A stretch of DNA of 45,161 nucleotides from Candidatus Gastranaerophilales bacterium (lineage in GTDB: Bacteria; Cyanobacteriota; Vampirovibrionia; Gastranaerophilales; Gastranaerophilaceae). Both the position numbers and the translations under genes were made by a program. Numbering within the stretch: the stretch's first letter is position 1; every line of letters starts with the position of its first letter. Where the stretch lies: the NCBI GenBank assembly GCA_944322945.1, contig CALUQN010000021.1, positions 1 to 45,161 of the forward strand, written 5' to 3'. Shown here one piece after another: positions 8,609 to 17,557 of the stretch. The notes beneath the pieces were generated by a model. It was not told where the DNA came from. It saw nothing but the letters and a program-made list of their open reading frames with translations, and made no database searches.

Positions 8609-10255
8609 ATGGATTTTCAAAAGTTAATGCAAAACAAACCTTTATTATATGGGATAATCGGCGGTCTGGTCTTATTGCTGGCGCTGGTCGTCTCTATTGG
8701 TATTGTAAGTTCCGCAAAGAAAAATTCAACAGGCGCTGCCCGCGTGGTTAGTGAAAAAGTTATCAAAGAACCGTTGGATTTGCTGACAACCGATAATCTG
8801 GGAAAAGCTATAGAAATTCAAGCACTGCTGGCACGCGACGGTATTATTGCGAGCCGTAAAATTGACGGTACAAAATCAACAATTTTCCTGAAAGAATATA
8901 CCCAATCACAGCGTGATGCAGCGCTTCTTGCAATTGTAAAAAGCGGTTTGATGGATCAAAATGTGGGGCTTGAGATTTTCGATAAGGGTGATTTTACATC
9001 CACAAAAGAAGATAAAAAAATCCGTCTGGCAAGAGCAATCAACGGAGAACTTGCACGTTTAATCCGTAAAATCGACCCGATTACAAATGCGTCCGTATTC
9101 ATTTCAATACCGGAACAGACAATGTTTTCTTCTATGCAAAAACCTGTTACCGCAACGGTTCAGATTACAATTCCGGCAGGTGACAAGTTAGACCAGCTGA
9201 AAGTAAAAGCAATAACCAACCTATTGCTTGGCAGTGTTTCAGGACTTACGACAGAAAATATTTCCATAACAGATACGAACGGCAACGTTTATTCAAGCAT
9301 GATAGAGGCAAGCGATGAAATGCTTCAAAAACTTGAAGAAAACGATAAGTATATGCAGCAAAAAGTTGCAGCCCAGTTGGACAGATTGATAGGTAAAGGA
9401 AATTACGTGGTAACCGTGAGCACATTCCTGACTCAGTCTCCTGTAGAAAAATTCAGTATCGTTTACGATCCTGAAAGAAAAACCTCGGTAAATGAACAAT
9501 CATTCACAGAAGGATTAGGAGACCAGACCCAGGACAGCAACGGCGGCGTAAACGCAGTCAGTGTTTACCTGCCGAACGGTCTGCCGGCAGCAGGTTCAAA
9601 CTCCAGTCAGAACAGAAGCTACTCACGTTCTGCAAGAGAAACTCAGTATGGTGTTACAAAAACCCAGATTAACGAGTACATGAAGCCCGGCGTTGTAGAA
9701 GAAATTTCAGTCGCGGTAACTCTTGAGAAAAATTCATTGCCTGCAAACACAACACTTGAAGAGTTGAAAGAGTTAGTCGCCCGTGCGGCAAGCCCGATGG
9801 TTGATCCAGAGAATGTATCAATCGCATTTGCGGATTCACTGGATCCGTATCTGGCGTCAGACAGACCGGTTAACCTGCCGAAACCTGACGAAACAGGTAA
9901 CCCGTGGTGGTTAGCGGTTGCATTGAGTGCCGTAGGCTTGCTCATAGTATTCAAGGCCGTGTCCGATAAGGTTAAACAGGTTCAGGAAGCTAACCGTAGA
10001 GAGGTGGAAGCCCTGAGAGCGCATGCGGCTGAACAGGAAAGACAGTTGAATGCAATCAATGACAGAGCGTCAGAACTCACTGCCCGTCAGTCAGAACTTG
10101 CACAAGGTCTGTTAGAACAACAGCAGCGGGAATTCCTGCCGGCTGGCAGTACTGAAGATTTGATGAATACGCTTTCATCACTGTCTTCACAACTTTCAGA
10201 TACTGATGCGGATGAAGCCGGCGAAAAGATTAAGAGCTGGATAGAACAAGGCTAA
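8609..10255 (+). CDS. fliF: Flagellar MS-ring protein FliF
   Basis: A 548-residue MS-ring subunit. It shows an N-terminal membrane segment (about 12-34, GIIGGLVLLLALVV), the ring-building motifs (IIASRKIDGTKSTIFL; KDKKIRLARAINGELARLI-like segment; DPITNASVFISIP), a second membrane segment near 432-451 (WWLAVALSAVGLLIVFKAV), and then a ~97-residue cytoplasmic tail that is coiled coil plus the end LSDTDADEAGEKIKSWIEQG. That end resembles the FliG-binding tail of classical FliF proteins (for example DNDPRVVALVIRQWM in enteric FliF). The ATG at 8609 is used; an upstream in-frame TTG at 8585 is possible. The intact tail argues for a flagellar C ring and not a plain SctJ ring. Confidence 0.9.
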   Translation: MDFQKLMQNKPLLYGIIGGLVLLLALVVSIGIVSSAKKNSTGAARVVSEKVIKEPLDLLTTDNLGKAIEIQALLARDGIIASRKIDGTKSTIFLKEYTQSQRDAALLAIVKSGLMDQNVGLEIFDKGDFTSTKEDKKIRLARAINGELARLIRKIDPITNASVFISIPEQTMFSSMQKPVTATVQITIPAGDKLDQLKVKAITNLLLGSVSGLTTENISITDTNGNVYSSMIEASDEMLQKLEENDKYMQQKVAAQLDRLIGKGNYVVTVSTFLTQSPVEKFSIVYDPERKTSVNEQSFTEGLGDQTQDSNGGVNAVSVYLPNGLPAAGSNSSQNRSYSRSARETQYGVTKTQINEYMKPGVVEEISVAVTLEKNSLPANTTLEELKELVARAASPMVDPENVSIAFADSLDPYLASDRPVNLPKPDETGNPWWLAVALSAVGLLIVFKAVSDKVKQVQEANRREVEALRAHAAEQERQLNAINDRASELTARQSELAQGLLEQQQREFLPAGSTEDLMNTLSSLSSQLSDTDADEAGEKIKSWIEQG

Positions 10256-10263
10256 GCCTGCAC

Positions 10264-10768
10264 AAAAGCGCAGCCTAAAAGATGAGAGAAAGGATTACGA
10301 AAACCTAATAAAGCGGCAAAACGAAAATTAGTAAGTAGTGATGAAAAAAAAGAGAAGGGTTGACAGATAAAAAGCGCAGCCTAAAAGATGAGAGAAAGGA
10401 TTACGAAAATCTAATAAAGCGGCAAAACGAAAATTAGTAAGTAGTGATGAAAAAAAAGAGAAGGGTTGACAGATAAAAAGCGCAGCCTAAAAGACAGAGA
10501 AAGGATTACGAAAATCTAATAAAGCGGCAAAACGAAAGTTAGTAAGTAGTAATGAAAAAAAGAGAAGGGTTGACAGATAAAAAGCGCAGCCTAAAAGACA
10601 GAGAAAGGATTACGAAAATCTAATAAAGCGGCAAAACGAAAGTTAGTAAGTAGTAATGAAAAAAAGAGAAGGGTTGACAGATAAAAAGCGCAGCCTAAAA
10701 GATGAGAGAAAGGATTACGAAAACCTAATAGAGCGGCAAAACGAATATTAGTAAGTAGTGGTGAAAAA
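10264..10768 (+). repeat. Five tandem 104-106 bp repeats between fliF and the next gene
   Basis: Units start with AAAAGCGCAGCC at 10264, 10370, 10476, 10580 and 10684 (lengths 106, 106, 104, 104 and a final partial unit of 85). Each unit carries GAGAAAGGATTACG, a CTAAT...ATTAG (or GTTAG) inverted pair around AAAGCGGCAAAACG, then GTAAGTAGT. Units 1 and 2 then read ATG in a 9-codon frame (MKKKRRVDR, stop); units 3 and 4 have one A fewer and a longer frame. The last unit has GTG there and leads into the true ATG at 10769. The array interrupts an otherwise tight operon. No protein spans it. Confidence 0.9.
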
Positions 10769-11806
10769 ATGGCAATAAAAGGGTTTGATTATCAGGAATT
10801 TGCGAGGAATTTAGCGGGACAGGCGCAGGAATTGGTGCCTCCCGAGTTTCGTGATTTTGAGAAACAATACGTAATCAATACCCTGTATAATTTTTCAAAC
10901 CTTGCCGGCGAAGCTTTGTATAATGATACGGAGTCGAATTTTAATGTAGATCAGGCAGTGATGATAACCCAGATAATAGCGGAATGGGCTTATCACAAAT
11001 CAGTCGACTTGATACGTTCGGGTCTGCCACAGGATTATTGGGATCCTATTATGCAGAAGATAGCGTTTACTATCTTCGAGATAGCTAAGCAGACTTTTAA
11101 ACAGGGGCTGCCGCAGGAACAAATATTACAACTGATAGAACACCACGTCAAAAAAGTTTATATAGAGTCAATCGAAGAATTAAAAAATAAGGGATTGATT
11201 GACGAGGGTTTGAAGCAAAAGGCAGAGAGCCAGTCAAACATAGACGCAATGATGCAGCAAATGCAAGAGGAAGCTCCGCCGGAGCCTCCGGCACCACAGC
11301 CTGCAGCCCAAGCAGCACCGCAGCCTCAGCCGCAGCCGGCAAACGTACCGGCACCAGCCGCGGCATCAGGTGTACCTGCACAAAAAGGTGCAATGCAAAC
11401 ACCAAAGCTGCTTAAACTTGTAACGTGCGCGATGCTTTTCCAAAAGATGAAGCAGGATAAAGTCCAGACGATTTTGGATAAATTTGATGTTCAGGATGCC
11501 ACGGAAGTTATCAAGTATATGAGCGTGGATAATCTTCCGGATAAGGTAGATGCAGGACACGCGTTGAGATGTTTAGCAGAGATACGGAAAAGTTTACCTC
11601 AAAAACGTATAATAGATACATCCAAAATAGTAGCTCAGGTACAAAGTGTTGCGGAATATTTAGACAAACCGAAAATAGAAACTTTGTTAAAGTTAGAGCG
11701 TCCGAACGTAAAACGCTTTGTATTCACGGCTTTGGAAGGCGAGTATTATGAAATTCCGCCTCACGTTGCGCAAATTATTGCCACCCATCTTGCGGATAGT
11801 GTATAA
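10769..11806 (+). CDS. Unknown protein in the fliG position (possible divergent FliG/C-ring protein)
   Basis: A 345-residue protein that I do not recognise by sequence. It has a helical N-terminal domain (1-165), a Pro/Ala/Gln linker (about 168-210, containing APQPQPQPANVPAP), and a helical C-terminal domain (212-345) ending HVAQIIATHLADSV. Gene order fliE-fliF-this-fliH-flhA and a FliG-like length put it where fliG normally sits. FliF's tail keeps a FliG-binding look. The segment LLKLVTCAMLFQKMKQDKVQ through DATEVIKYM has the rhythm of the FliG middle domain, but the EHPQ signature is absent. SctK of non-flagellar systems, also located between SctJ and SctL, is an alternative. No Shine-Dalgarno of note; it is preceded by the tandem repeats. 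Confidence 0.6.
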   Translation: MAIKGFDYQEFARNLAGQAQELVPPEFRDFEKQYVINTLYNFSNLAGEALYNDTESNFNVDQAVMITQIIAEWAYHKSVDLIRSGLPQDYWDPIMQKIAFTIFEIAKQTFKQGLPQEQILQLIEHHVKKVYIESIEELKNKGLIDEGLKQKAESQSNIDAMMQQMQEEAPPEPPAPQPAAQAAPQPQPQPANVPAPAAASGVPAQKGAMQTPKLLKLVTCAMLFQKMKQDKVQTILDKFDVQDATEVIKYMSVDNLPDKVDAGHALRCLAEIRKSLPQKRIIDTSKIVAQVQSVAEYLDKPKIETLLKLERPNVKRFVFTALEGEYYEIPPHVAQIIATHLADSV

Positions 11807-11817
11807 TATAATTAATC

Positions 11818-12588
11818 ATGATTATAAAACGTAAAAAACAACAAGCTGAAGTAACCGGGGCACCGGAGGTTACTTCAGAAGGTGATGTTCAAGAGCTTCA
11901 GGAATCATCTGAGGCTGATTTGGCTGAAGAAATCTCGGAAGACACGTCAGAAGAACAGCCGCAGCCGACCGAGGATGAGGAGATAGATTTATTCAATCTG
12001 GATAATATAGATTTTAAGCAGCGTCAGGAGCGCAGAAGAGGAGACCGGCGCCGCGGGTTCAGGCGTATAGATGACAGAAATTTGATATCAAGAGCCCGTG
12101 AGGAAGCCGACAGTATAAAAGAAGCTGCTGCAAAAGAAGGGTATCAGGCCGGGTTAGAATCTGCACAGGCAGATATCGCACAGCTTAAAGAAGCGTTAAG
12201 TGCTTTTATTTCAGCCAAGCAGGAGGTTTTTGATTATATAGCGCCTGATATTTTGGAGATAAGTGTTGATATAGCAAAAAAAATAATTAAAAAAGAATTA
12301 TCACAGGAGCCTCAACAGATTATAGACAGTATAATTGAGATACTCAAGACGCTGTCAAAAGAAGAATCAAAGGTGACAATACGGGTAAATCCAAATCAGG
12401 TGAGCATTGTCAAACAGCAGATGCCATCGGTTTTGGAGCAGGCAGGGCTTGATGCCAAGATACTTGTAGTGCCTGACGAGACAATGAGTGAAGGCGGTTG
12501 TCTGGTAACGACGACCAACGGTGTGATAGATGCGACAATCGAAACGCAGATAGGAATTATCTGTGAAGCGTTGAAAGAGGTACAGTAG
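11818..12588 (+). CDS. fliH: Flagellar export ATPase regulator FliH
   Basis: A 256-residue FliH/SctL-type protein, the stator that links the export ATPase FliI to the C ring. The N-terminal ~65 residues are acidic and disordered. An arginine-rich block (RQERRRGDRRRGFRR) lies at about 70-84. Next comes a helical EEADSIKEAAAKEGYQAGLE segment with alanine/glycine spacing typical of the FliH coiled coil. The C-terminal domain contains VDIAKKIIKKEL, VTIRVNPNQV and a DETMSEGGCLVTTTNGVIDA segment, the FliH/SctL/V-ATPase-E signature. It lies 11 bp after the fliG-position gene and 6 bp before flhA. No fliI is visible in the window. Confidence 0.82.
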   Translation: MIIKRKKQQAEVTGAPEVTSEGDVQELQESSEADLAEEISEDTSEEQPQPTEDEEIDLFNLDNIDFKQRQERRRGDRRRGFRRIDDRNLISRAREEADSIKEAAAKEGYQAGLESAQADIAQLKEALSAFISAKQEVFDYIAPDILEISVDIAKKIIKKELSQEPQQIIDSIIEILKTLSKEESKVTIRVNPNQVSIVKQQMPSVLEQAGLDAKILVVPDETMSEGGCLVTTTNGVIDATIETQIGIICEALKEVQ

Positions 12589-12594
12589 AGCGAT

Positions 12595-14694
12595 ATGGCA
12601 CAGGGCGCAGGAGCACAGCAGGGCAATCCGTTAAGCGAAATATTTATGGCAGTCTTTGTACTGTTCCTTATCGTAATCCTGTTGGTAGAATTACCAAACT
12701 GGATTATTAACGTTTGTATCTGCTTGAATATTACGCTCGGGATTGTGCTTTTGATGTTTGCGTTGTACGTAAAAAAGACGCTTGAACTGTCGTCATTCCC
12801 GTCAATCATTCTGATTGGTACAATGTTTAGATTGTGTCTTTCCATCGCGTCCACGAGGTTAATTCTTGCAAAAGGCGAGGCGGGGGAAGTAATCCACGCG
12901 TTCGGAACATTCGTAACCGGCGGTAATATGATAGTCGGTGGTGTAATCTTCCTTATCATCACGGTTGTACAGTTTATGGTAATTACCAAAGGTGCTGAAC
13001 GTATCGCGGAAGTTGCGGCACGTTTTGCATTGGACGCAATGCCCGGTAAACAAATGACAATTGACGCGGACTTTAACGCGGGGTTGATTTCGCCGGAAGA
13101 AGCGACTAAAAAGCGTGAAGATTTGCAAAGAGAATCAAACCTATTCGGTAGCATGGACGGTGCGATGAAGTTTGTAAAAGGTGATACTATCGCAGGTATT
13201 ATCATCGTAATCATCAACATTGTTGGCGGTTTGTGTATCGGGTGTTTGATGAACAATATGCCGGCGGCAGATGCGGTTTCAAAATATACAATATTAACAA
13301 TCGGTGACGGTTTGGCCTCGCAGGTTCCGTCATTGTTGATGTCAATTGCAGCCGGTGTATTTATGACCCGTTCATCAGCCGCTAGTGAATCTTTGGGTGC
13401 TGATGTATCCGGACAGATTATGAGTAAGCCTCACGCGCTGTTTTTCTCTGCCGGGTTCTTGCTGATGCTTGCTGTTACCGGACACTGGACAGGCTTGCCG
13501 TGGCTGCCGTTTACGGTGTTTGCGATAGGTCTGGCAATAGCCGGCTTCTCAGTATTGATTAACGCGGATGTCCAATCACAACTTGGTCAATTGGAAAACG
13601 TTCGTCAGAACATGCAGGATTTGGTAAACCCGAACAGAATGTACGAGCGTTTGGGTGTAGATGTTTTGAGTTTGCAGGTAGGTTCTAACCTGCTTGTAAT
13701 CGCCGACCCTGACCAGGAAGGTCAATTGCTTGCAAAAATTGCCGCTTTACGTCAAAGAGTTACTGATGAGCTTGGATATATTATTCCTAACATAAGAATT
13801 ATGGACTCATCAGCGCTTGATGCAAATGAGTATATGCTTTCTATCCGCGGTAATACAGTTGCGACAGGTTATGTTTATCCGGGCAAATTCATGGTAATTG
13901 CAGACCAGTGGGATGCTTTGAGAAAAGATGTTCCGCCTGATGCGATAATCGGTATTGACCCGACATATCAAACACAGGCTTACTGGATTTCCGCAGAAGA
14001 CGCAAAAGCCGCACGTTCAGTCACCGCAATTGACGCAACTGACGTTATTGTTACCCACTTACAGGAGTGCGTCAGAAAACACGTTGATGAGGTTATGACA
14101 AAAACGGATGTTCTTAAACTTATGGAACTTGTCCGCTCTCAAGACCCGACACTTGTCAATGACCTTGTGCCGACGATTATTTCCACAAGCGATTTGAGAA
14201 AAATATTTGTTAACCTTATCAGAGAAAAAGTTTCTATCAAAGATATTATCTTTGTATTTGAGCGTCTTTGTGATTACGCGAGATTTTCCAAAGAGCCTGA
14301 TATTCTGTCGGAAAGACTTCGTGCGGCACTCGGGCGTCAAATCTGTTTATCAAATGTTCAGGAAGATAAAGTTCTGTATGCGCTTACACTTTCACCTGAA
14401 TGGGAAAAAATTCTTGATGACAGCTGCCAGAGAACAGAGCTTGGGACAATGTTTCTGTTAAATCCTATGCAGGTACAGGAATTAATTGAAACTACAGCAA
14501 ACACACTGGTACGTGCACACAATGCCTGCGGTAAGCAGCCGGTTATCCTGTGTTCACCGAGAATAAGACTGCCGCTGTATCAGCTTCTTGAACGTCACAT
14601 GCCGACAATTGTCGTAATTTCTTATTCTGAATTGATTACCGATATAAAGGTTGAAGCTATTGATACTATCGGCGAATCTTATGCTGTCGAATAG
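12595..14694 (+). CDS. flhA: Flagellar biosynthesis protein FlhA
   Basis: A 699-residue export-gate protein of the FlhA/SctV family. About eight transmembrane segments occupy residues 15-320. The family signature region NLFGSMDGAMKFVKGDTIAG lies near residue 180-200, preceded by LDAMPGKQMTIDADFNAG. The cytoplasmic nonamer-forming domain fills the C-terminal half (VLSLQVGSNLLVIAD through the end). Length is typical of FlhA. The flagellar neighbours support FlhA over SctV. The stop lies 2 bp from the convergent holB stop, so this operon segment ends here without an obvious hairpin. Confidence 0.92.
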   Translation: MAQGAGAQQGNPLSEIFMAVFVLFLIVILLVELPNWIINVCICLNITLGIVLLMFALYVKKTLELSSFPSIILIGTMFRLCLSIASTRLILAKGEAGEVIHAFGTFVTGGNMIVGGVIFLIITVVQFMVITKGAERIAEVAARFALDAMPGKQMTIDADFNAGLISPEEATKKREDLQRESNLFGSMDGAMKFVKGDTIAGIIIVIINIVGGLCIGCLMNNMPAADAVSKYTILTIGDGLASQVPSLLMSIAAGVFMTRSSAASESLGADVSGQIMSKPHALFFSAGFLLMLAVTGHWTGLPWLPFTVFAIGLAIAGFSVLINADVQSQLGQLENVRQNMQDLVNPNRMYERLGVDVLSLQVGSNLLVIADPDQEGQLLAKIAALRQRVTDELGYIIPNIRIMDSSALDANEYMLSIRGNTVATGYVYPGKFMVIADQWDALRKDVPPDAIIGIDPTYQTQAYWISAEDAKAARSVTAIDATDVIVTHLQECVRKHVDEVMTKTDVLKLMELVRSQDPTLVNDLVPTIISTSDLRKIFVNLIREKVSIKDIIFVFERLCDYARFSKEPDILSERLRAALGRQICLSNVQEDKVLYALTLSPEWEKILDDSCQRTELGTMFLLNPMQVQELIETTANTLVRAHNACGKQPVILCSPRIRLPLYQLLERHMPTIVVISYSELITDIKVEAIDTIGESYAVE

Positions 14695-14696
14695 AT

Positions 14697-15563
14697 TTAC
14701 TTCAGCACAAGTTCAAATGACAAATTCTCTATAACGGTTTGAATATTCATGTTCAGCTGCAATTCTTTTTTTGCTTTTTCTGCAGCATTAAAATCGTGGA
14801 GTAGTTTTCCGTTTGCGCCGTTTGTTTTTAGCATTGCGCCTATATAATTTTGAACCTGAGTAAGCACAGTCATCGGTTCATTCTCTTTTGTGAGCGCATA
14901 CAACTTATCGTTCAAATCTAACACCTCAGAACGTTCAAGTTCCAAATATCCGTCCATCACAGGTTTTACAAGCGAAAAATTGAAGGAGTCATCATCCTGT
15001 GTAACTGCCGGTACAAAAAATGCCTGCGCTCTTGAAACAACCGTTGTTATCAAATCACTCTTATCTTTTGTCAGGAAAAAGAAGGTTGTGCCCGATGGAG
15101 GTTCTTCAAAGGTTTTTAAAAGTGCATTTGCCGCATCTTCCTGAAAATTCAAACCGTTCAGCCCGAGGATATGCCCGTCATCATCTTTGTCACAAAAGAT
15201 ATAAACCCGGTGGTATTCGGAGGTTATTAACAGGTCATTTTTAATTTTTCTTGCCTGTGCTATTGAAATTACCGTCTTTGATGTGTCATCAGATGGTTTA
15301 TTATCCACTTTGGAAATTGTCATAACGGCAGGATGATTATTTTCTCTAATCCATCGGCAATTCAGACAGTCGCATTCCGGAGTATGGGTGCCTTTACAAT
15401 TGAGCATTCTTGCAATCTCCAGCGCCACTGCATACTGCGCGTCAAGGTCAGAACCGTAAAAAAGAATACAGTGCGCAATGTTTTTTTCAGGGTTGTTAAT
15501 TCCGCCCTCAAAATATTTTGTCAAAAACGGGTAGCGTTCTCTTATTTCACTTGAGTATTGCAT
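14697..15563 (-). CDS. holB: DNA polymerase III clamp-loader subunit delta'
   Basis: A 288-residue delta'-like protein. The start is the ATG ending at 15563 (MQYSSEIRERYPF), since GAGGTGG lies just upstream; it overlaps holA by 17 nt. The zinc module is visible (C-x8-C-x-C-x2-C, in CKGTHTPECDCLNC). The P-loop is degenerate (FYGSDLDAQYA), as expected for the non-ATPase delta' subunit. The DAANALLKTFEEPPSGTTFFFLT segment and SRAQ motif are classical for the clamp-loader fold. Overlap with holA means that two clamp-loader subunits are co-translated. Confidence 0.88.
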   Translation of the reverse strand: MQYSSEIRERYPFLTKYFEGGINNPEKNIAHCILFYGSDLDAQYAVALEIARMLNCKGTHTPECDCLNCRWIRENNHPAVMTISKVDNKPSDDTSKTVISIAQARKIKNDLLITSEYHRVYIFCDKDDDGHILGLNGLNFQEDAANALLKTFEEPPSGTTFFFLTKDKSDLITTVVSRAQAFFVPAVTQDDDSFNFSLVKPVMDGYLELERSEVLDLNDKLYALTKENEPMTVLTQVQNYIGAMLKTNGANGKLLHDFNAAEKAKKELQLNMNIQTVIENLSFELVLK

Positions 15564-16503
15564 TTTCCACCTCTTCTTCAACATCAAGCGCCTGTCCTGA
15601 TTTAATCCTGTATTCAGCTTCTGTCAGGTTTTGTTTCAGGGCTACCAAGTCTTGTAAATTTGTTCGTTTTAGTTTTTGGAGTGTTTTTTGTACCACAAAC
15701 TCGTGCTGACCTGTAAGCCGCGACAGTTCATAGTTGGATAGCTCGCCCGATTTAGCTTTCAGAATAATCCAGCGCCTAATCATAGTTTGCAGAGTCGCAA
15801 GGATTTCTAACGGGTGTTTTTTATCAAGCAGTTTGTGAAACTCTAAAAGCGCCCTGTCTTTTTCGTTCTGCATCAGCAAGTCTGAAAACGCAAACAAGTC
15901 TTCGTTTGAAATACAAATTTCCTTTACCATATCCGCTGTAATATTTTCTGACGGAAAGGCAAGGAGTTTAAGTTTGTCAAGTTCCGTATCCAGCTGGCGG
16001 AGATTATTCCCGACCTGTATCACAAGATTTGTAACAGCGTCCGGCGATGGTTTTATTCCTTTTGATTTTGCCTGTTTTTTTACCCAGTCTTCCAGCTCTG
16101 CTGTTTTGTAGGTAGGGATTGTCGGGAATTCTTTTGCGTTGAATTTTGAGAGCAGTTTGAAAAATTTCTTTCTGCTGTCAAGTTTTTTACCCTCGTTGCG
16201 CGGCAATTGGGCAAGAAAAACTATATCAAGGTTATCGTTGTTGTTTTCAAGCGCAGAGGTTATCTCTTTAATCTCTTTATCTTCAAATGTTTTGGAAAAA
16301 TAATCAATGCAGTTAATCACAACAAGCATTTTGCCGAACATCATCGGCTGTGTGCGCAAAATCGCGGTCAAATCGGCAAACTTAGGGTTGTCATAAGTTT
16401 TAAAACTCATTTCAAGAAAATTTTTATCAAGCCCCTTTTTTAGCTTGTCGATTTCTTTTTCAATATTAAAATCTTCTTCGCCGTAGAAAAAATAAATTGC
16501 CAT
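15547..16503 (-). CDS. holA: DNA polymerase III clamp-loader subunit delta
   Basis: A 318-residue delta subunit, which opens the beta sliding clamp. The N-terminus MAIYFFYGEEDFNIEKEIDKL is typical of HolA. The central AAA-like lid region (KGIKPSPDAVTNLVIQVGNN, then LRQLDTELDKL) and the C-terminal helical collar (LEILATLQTMIRRWIILK) follow the family order. It overlaps holB by 17 nt and lies 40 bp after the GNAT gene on the same strand. Confidence 0.88.
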   Translation of the reverse strand: MAIYFFYGEEDFNIEKEIDKLKKGLDKNFLEMSFKTYDNPKFADLTAILRTQPMMFGKMLVVINCIDYFSKTFEDKEIKEITSALENNNDNLDIVFLAQLPRNEGKKLDSRKKFFKLLSKFNAKEFPTIPTYKTAELEDWVKKQAKSKGIKPSPDAVTNLVIQVGNNLRQLDTELDKLKLLAFPSENITADMVKEICISNEDLFAFSDLLMQNEKDRALLEFHKLLDKKHPLEILATLQTMIRRWIILKAKSGELSNYELSRLTGQHEFVVQKTLQKLKRTNLQDLVALKQNLTEAEYRIKSGQALDVEEEVENAILK

Positions 16504-16543
16504 AGCTGAATTATACTATAAAATTACGGACTGAGATAACAGT

Positions 16544-17533
16544 CTACTTTTTAGGGAGCAGATAGGACTGCGGGTAGTTGTAATCTTCCTTAAACCCGAG
16601 ATGTCTGTACATTTTGAGCGCCTGAAAATTATTTGTTTCCGTGTTTGTATTGACTTCCGTAATAGGTTTTTCGCCGGCGTCAACCCAACGCAAAAGCTGT
16701 TCTATGGAACGTTTGAGCATGTATTTTGAAAGTCCTTTGCCCTGATGTTCTTTTTTTATAGCCACTATGGGGATGTTGGCAATAGTGCCGCCAGTCAGGT
16801 TCATAAAGCAAAACCCTACCGGTATATCGTTGCACAAAAGTACGCTTGTGGCTTCCGGAAGAAATTCCGCATATAAATTCTTCACAATTTTGGTGATAAT
16901 ATCAAATGTGCCGTCAAGACTCAAAAATCTCGGGTCAAACAAGGCGTCAGCACTTGTCTCAAAAGCTTCCTGCACAATTTCTACTGCATCATTAAAATAG
17001 TTATCATTCCACGGTACAACTTTGTAGCAGTCTTCCAGCTGGTTGAAGTGCGATAATTTCAGGATTTCCCGCGAATTTGTGCCTGTCATCATAAATCTTA
17101 AAACCGCTATCCCTACAAACTTAAACCCGTAACGCGCAAGTTCGCCGATGAGGCTTCTTTGAGCACCTAGCATAGGATAGCAGACAACTTTTTCTCTGCG
17201 TTCGTCTTTTGTCATCAACAGAAATTTTTCTGTCAAAAGCTTGCTGCGCTGAATCATATTTTCCATATTCAGGCAGTGGATTATATTAAGTTCTATCGCT
17301 TCTGATATTGCGGTTGTGTAAATCAAAAATGCAACCGGTTTATCATTTTCAAGCAGAATAAGACAGTTAATAAGTTCTTTTCTGACAGATTCAAGAAATT
17401 CGCCGTACGTCAGCGGATTTAGTTCAAACTTGTATTCGTCAATTGCTCTCGTTCTGAAATCGTTGTAAACTTCCGCAAAACTTTCGTATTCGTTTTCTGT
17501 CAGGAATTTAACTTCAAAAGTTGTTTCTGTCAT
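16544..17533 (-). CDS. GNAT-family N-acetyltransferase, two-domain
   Basis: A 329-residue acetyltransferase. The C-terminal domain is a clear GNAT fold with the acetyl-CoA pyrophosphate loop HQGKGLSKYML (Q-x-x-G-x-G/S pattern) near residue 245 and the late NFQALKMYRHLGFKEDYNY block. The N-terminal half also looks GNAT-like in strand pattern (LLENDKPVAFLIYTTAI) but lacks a good pyrophosphate loop, suggesting a degenerate first domain. The acetyl acceptor is unknown. It lies 24 bp after ribBA on the same strand, so it may be co-transcribed with the riboflavin genes. Confidence 0.8.
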   Translation of the reverse strand: MTETTFEVKFLTENEYESFAEVYNDFRTRAIDEYKFELNPLTYGEFLESVRKELINCLILLENDKPVAFLIYTTAISEAIELNIIHCLNMENMIQRSKLLTEKFLLMTKDERREKVVCYPMLGAQRSLIGELARYGFKFVGIAVLRFMMTGTNSREILKLSHFNQLEDCYKVVPWNDNYFNDAVEIVQEAFETSADALFDPRFLSLDGTFDIITKIVKNLYAEFLPEATSVLLCNDIPVGFCFMNLTGGTIANIPIVAIKKEHQGKGLSKYMLKRSIEQLLRWVDAGEKPITEVNTNTETNNFQALKMYRHLGFKEDYNYPQSYLLPKK

Positions 17534-17557
17534 AATAATCCTTTGGTTATTTTTATA

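Noticed and set aside
10264-10768. CRISPR array
   Set aside because: Units are 104-106 bp and almost identical throughout, without constant repeats separated by unique spacers, and there are no cas genes.
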